A stretch of 13,568 bases of DNA, taken from contig CAILAF010000193.1 of assembly GCA_903832075.1 (NCBI GenBank), forward strand, positions 1 through 13,568. The letters run 5' to 3'. The position numbers were made by a program, and so were the translations under genes. This document shows positions 12,963-13,568 of the stretch, piece after piece; position 1 is the stretch's first letter; every line of letters begins with the position of its first letter. Origin of the DNA: an uncultured Chitinophagaceae bacterium. GTDB lineage: Bacteria > Bacteroidota > Bacteroidia > Chitinophagales > Chitinophagaceae. The notes below the pieces were generated by a model that searched no databases, had not been told where the DNA came from, and worked only from the letters and a program-made list of their open reading frames with translations.

Positions 12963-13568
12963 ATAATTCTGAAAGCTCCAACCAACGCAATTCTTTTTGA
13001 GCTAACAAAGAATTTATCTCTCCAATTTTTTTGCTTAATAAATTTAATTGTTCGAAAGATTCATCAGGATTACTGAGTTGTTCTTCAATTTTATTTTTCT
13101 CTGCTTCAAGCGAAGCAATCTCTTTTTCAAGATCTTCAAATTCTTTTTTCTCTTTAAAACTTGGTTTCTTCTTGATACTTGTTCCTTGAAACTTGCCACT
13201 TGAATCTTGCGCCTTGTTACTTGAAACTTGTTCTATTGAATTTCCTTTGCTTTTAAAATCTTCCAATGCCTGCCACTTGTTATCTTTTTTTTCATTGTCT
13301 TTCAGCCAAAGCCTGTACTGCGTGTAGTTTCCCGGGAAATCTCTTACTTCACCATCACCTTCAAAAATAAATAAGTGATCAACTAATCTGTCCATAAAAT
13401 ATCTATCATGACTAACAATTAAAACACATCCCTGATAATCACTTAAAAAATTTTCCAACACTGCTAATGTTGGCAGATCCAGATCATTTGTTGGTTCATC
13501 TAAAATTAAAAAATTAGGATTGGTAAACAATACAATTAATAATTGCAATCTTTTTTTCTCACCACCGC
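12958..13568 (-). CDS. uup: ABC-F family ATPase (Uup-like), C-terminal part, cut by the right edge
   Basis: The frame is open to the window edge, so the N-terminal two thirds are missing; the leucine codon at 13548 (TTG) is not the start. The first complete codons read GGEKKRLQLL, the end of the second ABC signature motif. Walker B with LILDEPTNDLD (about 13485-13517) and the H-loop VSHDRYF follow, then a linker, then a charged coiled coil (KEKKEFEDLEKEI to the end) like the Uup C-terminal domain. ABC-F proteins have paired ATPase domains and no membrane part; they act on ribosomes in translation, and some give antibiotic protection. Uup-like is the best fit from the C-terminal domain, but other ABC-F branches are not excluded. 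The linker is encoded by a heptanucleotide repeat (13171-13233). Confidence 0.9.
   Translation of the reverse strand, partial: GGEKKRLQLLIVLFTNPNFLILDEPTNDLDLPTLAVLENFLSDYQGCVLIVSHDRYFMDRLVDHLFIFEGDGEVRDFPGNYTQYRLWLKDNEKKDNKWQALEDFKSKGNSIEQVSSNKAQDSSGKFQGTSIKKKPSFKEKKEFEDLEKEIASLEAEKNKIEEQLSNPDESFEQLNLLSKKIGEINSLLAQKELRWLELSELF
13171..13233. repeat. Nine tandem CTTGNNN heptanucleotides inside the ABC-F linker
   Basis: Nine consecutive 7-bp units, each beginning CTTG on the plus strand (NNNCAAG in the gene), run without interruption: endings are ATA, TTC, AAA, CCA, AAT, CGC, TTA, AAA and TTC. The total is 63 bp, 21 codons, so the frame is kept at nine units. It encodes a Ser/Gln/Lys-rich linker between the ATPase domain and the C-terminal coiled coil. 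Because four positions are fixed and three are free, it does not look like a simple perfect microsatellite. It may be a member of a dispersed heptamer-repeat family, or a slippage-prone site. Confidence 0.9.

Noticed and set aside
1..13568. A hidden defence, mobile or biosynthetic system
   Set aside because: The genes are mostly recognisable single-unit housekeeping or membrane genes on alternating strands, with no integrase, transposase, nuclease, toxin-antitoxin pair or CRISPR-like spaced repeat.

Overview
The window is AT-rich throughout and reads as ordinary chromosome from a Bacteroidota bacterium, most likely of the Chitinophagaceae type. Three things suggest this: matches to the Bacteroidota -7 box (TAnnTTTG and the variant TAnnTTCG) just upstream of several genes, the near absence of Shine-Dalgarno sequences, and a SusC-type plug segment in one protein. 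The family-level placement is inference from protein flavour, not a search. I see no tRNA, rRNA, CRISPR array, insertion sequence, phage gene or defence cassette.

Layout. Positions 1-122 (minus) hold the N-terminus of an exported protein, followed by an intergenic stretch with a perfect 16-bp palindrome. Next are a Tat-exported metallo-beta-lactamase-fold hydrolase (403-1299), a cysteine-cluster YkgJ-family protein (1300-1782, minus, tail to tail with no spacer), a membrane fatty acid hydroxylase/sterol desaturase (1858-2751) and a complete single-chain glycine decarboxylase, gcvP (2864-5725). A strong bidirectional terminator separates gcvP from a small lipoprotein (5771-6334, minus). Further right are a MuiA-like DUF4140/DUF4139 protein carrying an inserted TonB-receptor-plug-like segment (6691-8538, minus), an aldo/keto reductase (8627-9616, minus), a CvfB-like S1-domain RNA-binding protein (9773-10606), a second lipoprotein (10723-11337), a two-TM potassium channel with an RCK module (11358-12368, minus), an FKBP-type prolyl isomerase (12479-12913) and the C-terminal part of an ABC-F ATPase (12958-13568, minus, running off the right edge).

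Most genes appear to be single-gene transcription units on alternating strands. No multi-gene pathway is assembled here: gcvP has no gcvT or gcvH neighbour. The links I can see are local. The two lipoproteins (5771-6334 and 10723-11337) are paralogues of a family I do not recognise. A heptanucleotide (CTTGNNN) tandem repeat lies inside the ABC-F coding sequence, and heptamer-like sequence also forms the hairpin at that gene's 3' end.

The points most worth following up are the SusC-plug-like segment inside the MuiA-like protein, the in-frame 9 x 7-bp repeat in the ABC-F linker (7 is not a multiple of 3, so most copy-number changes would shift the frame), and the unrecognised lipoprotein pair. 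I did not find convincing evidence for a new multi-gene system.
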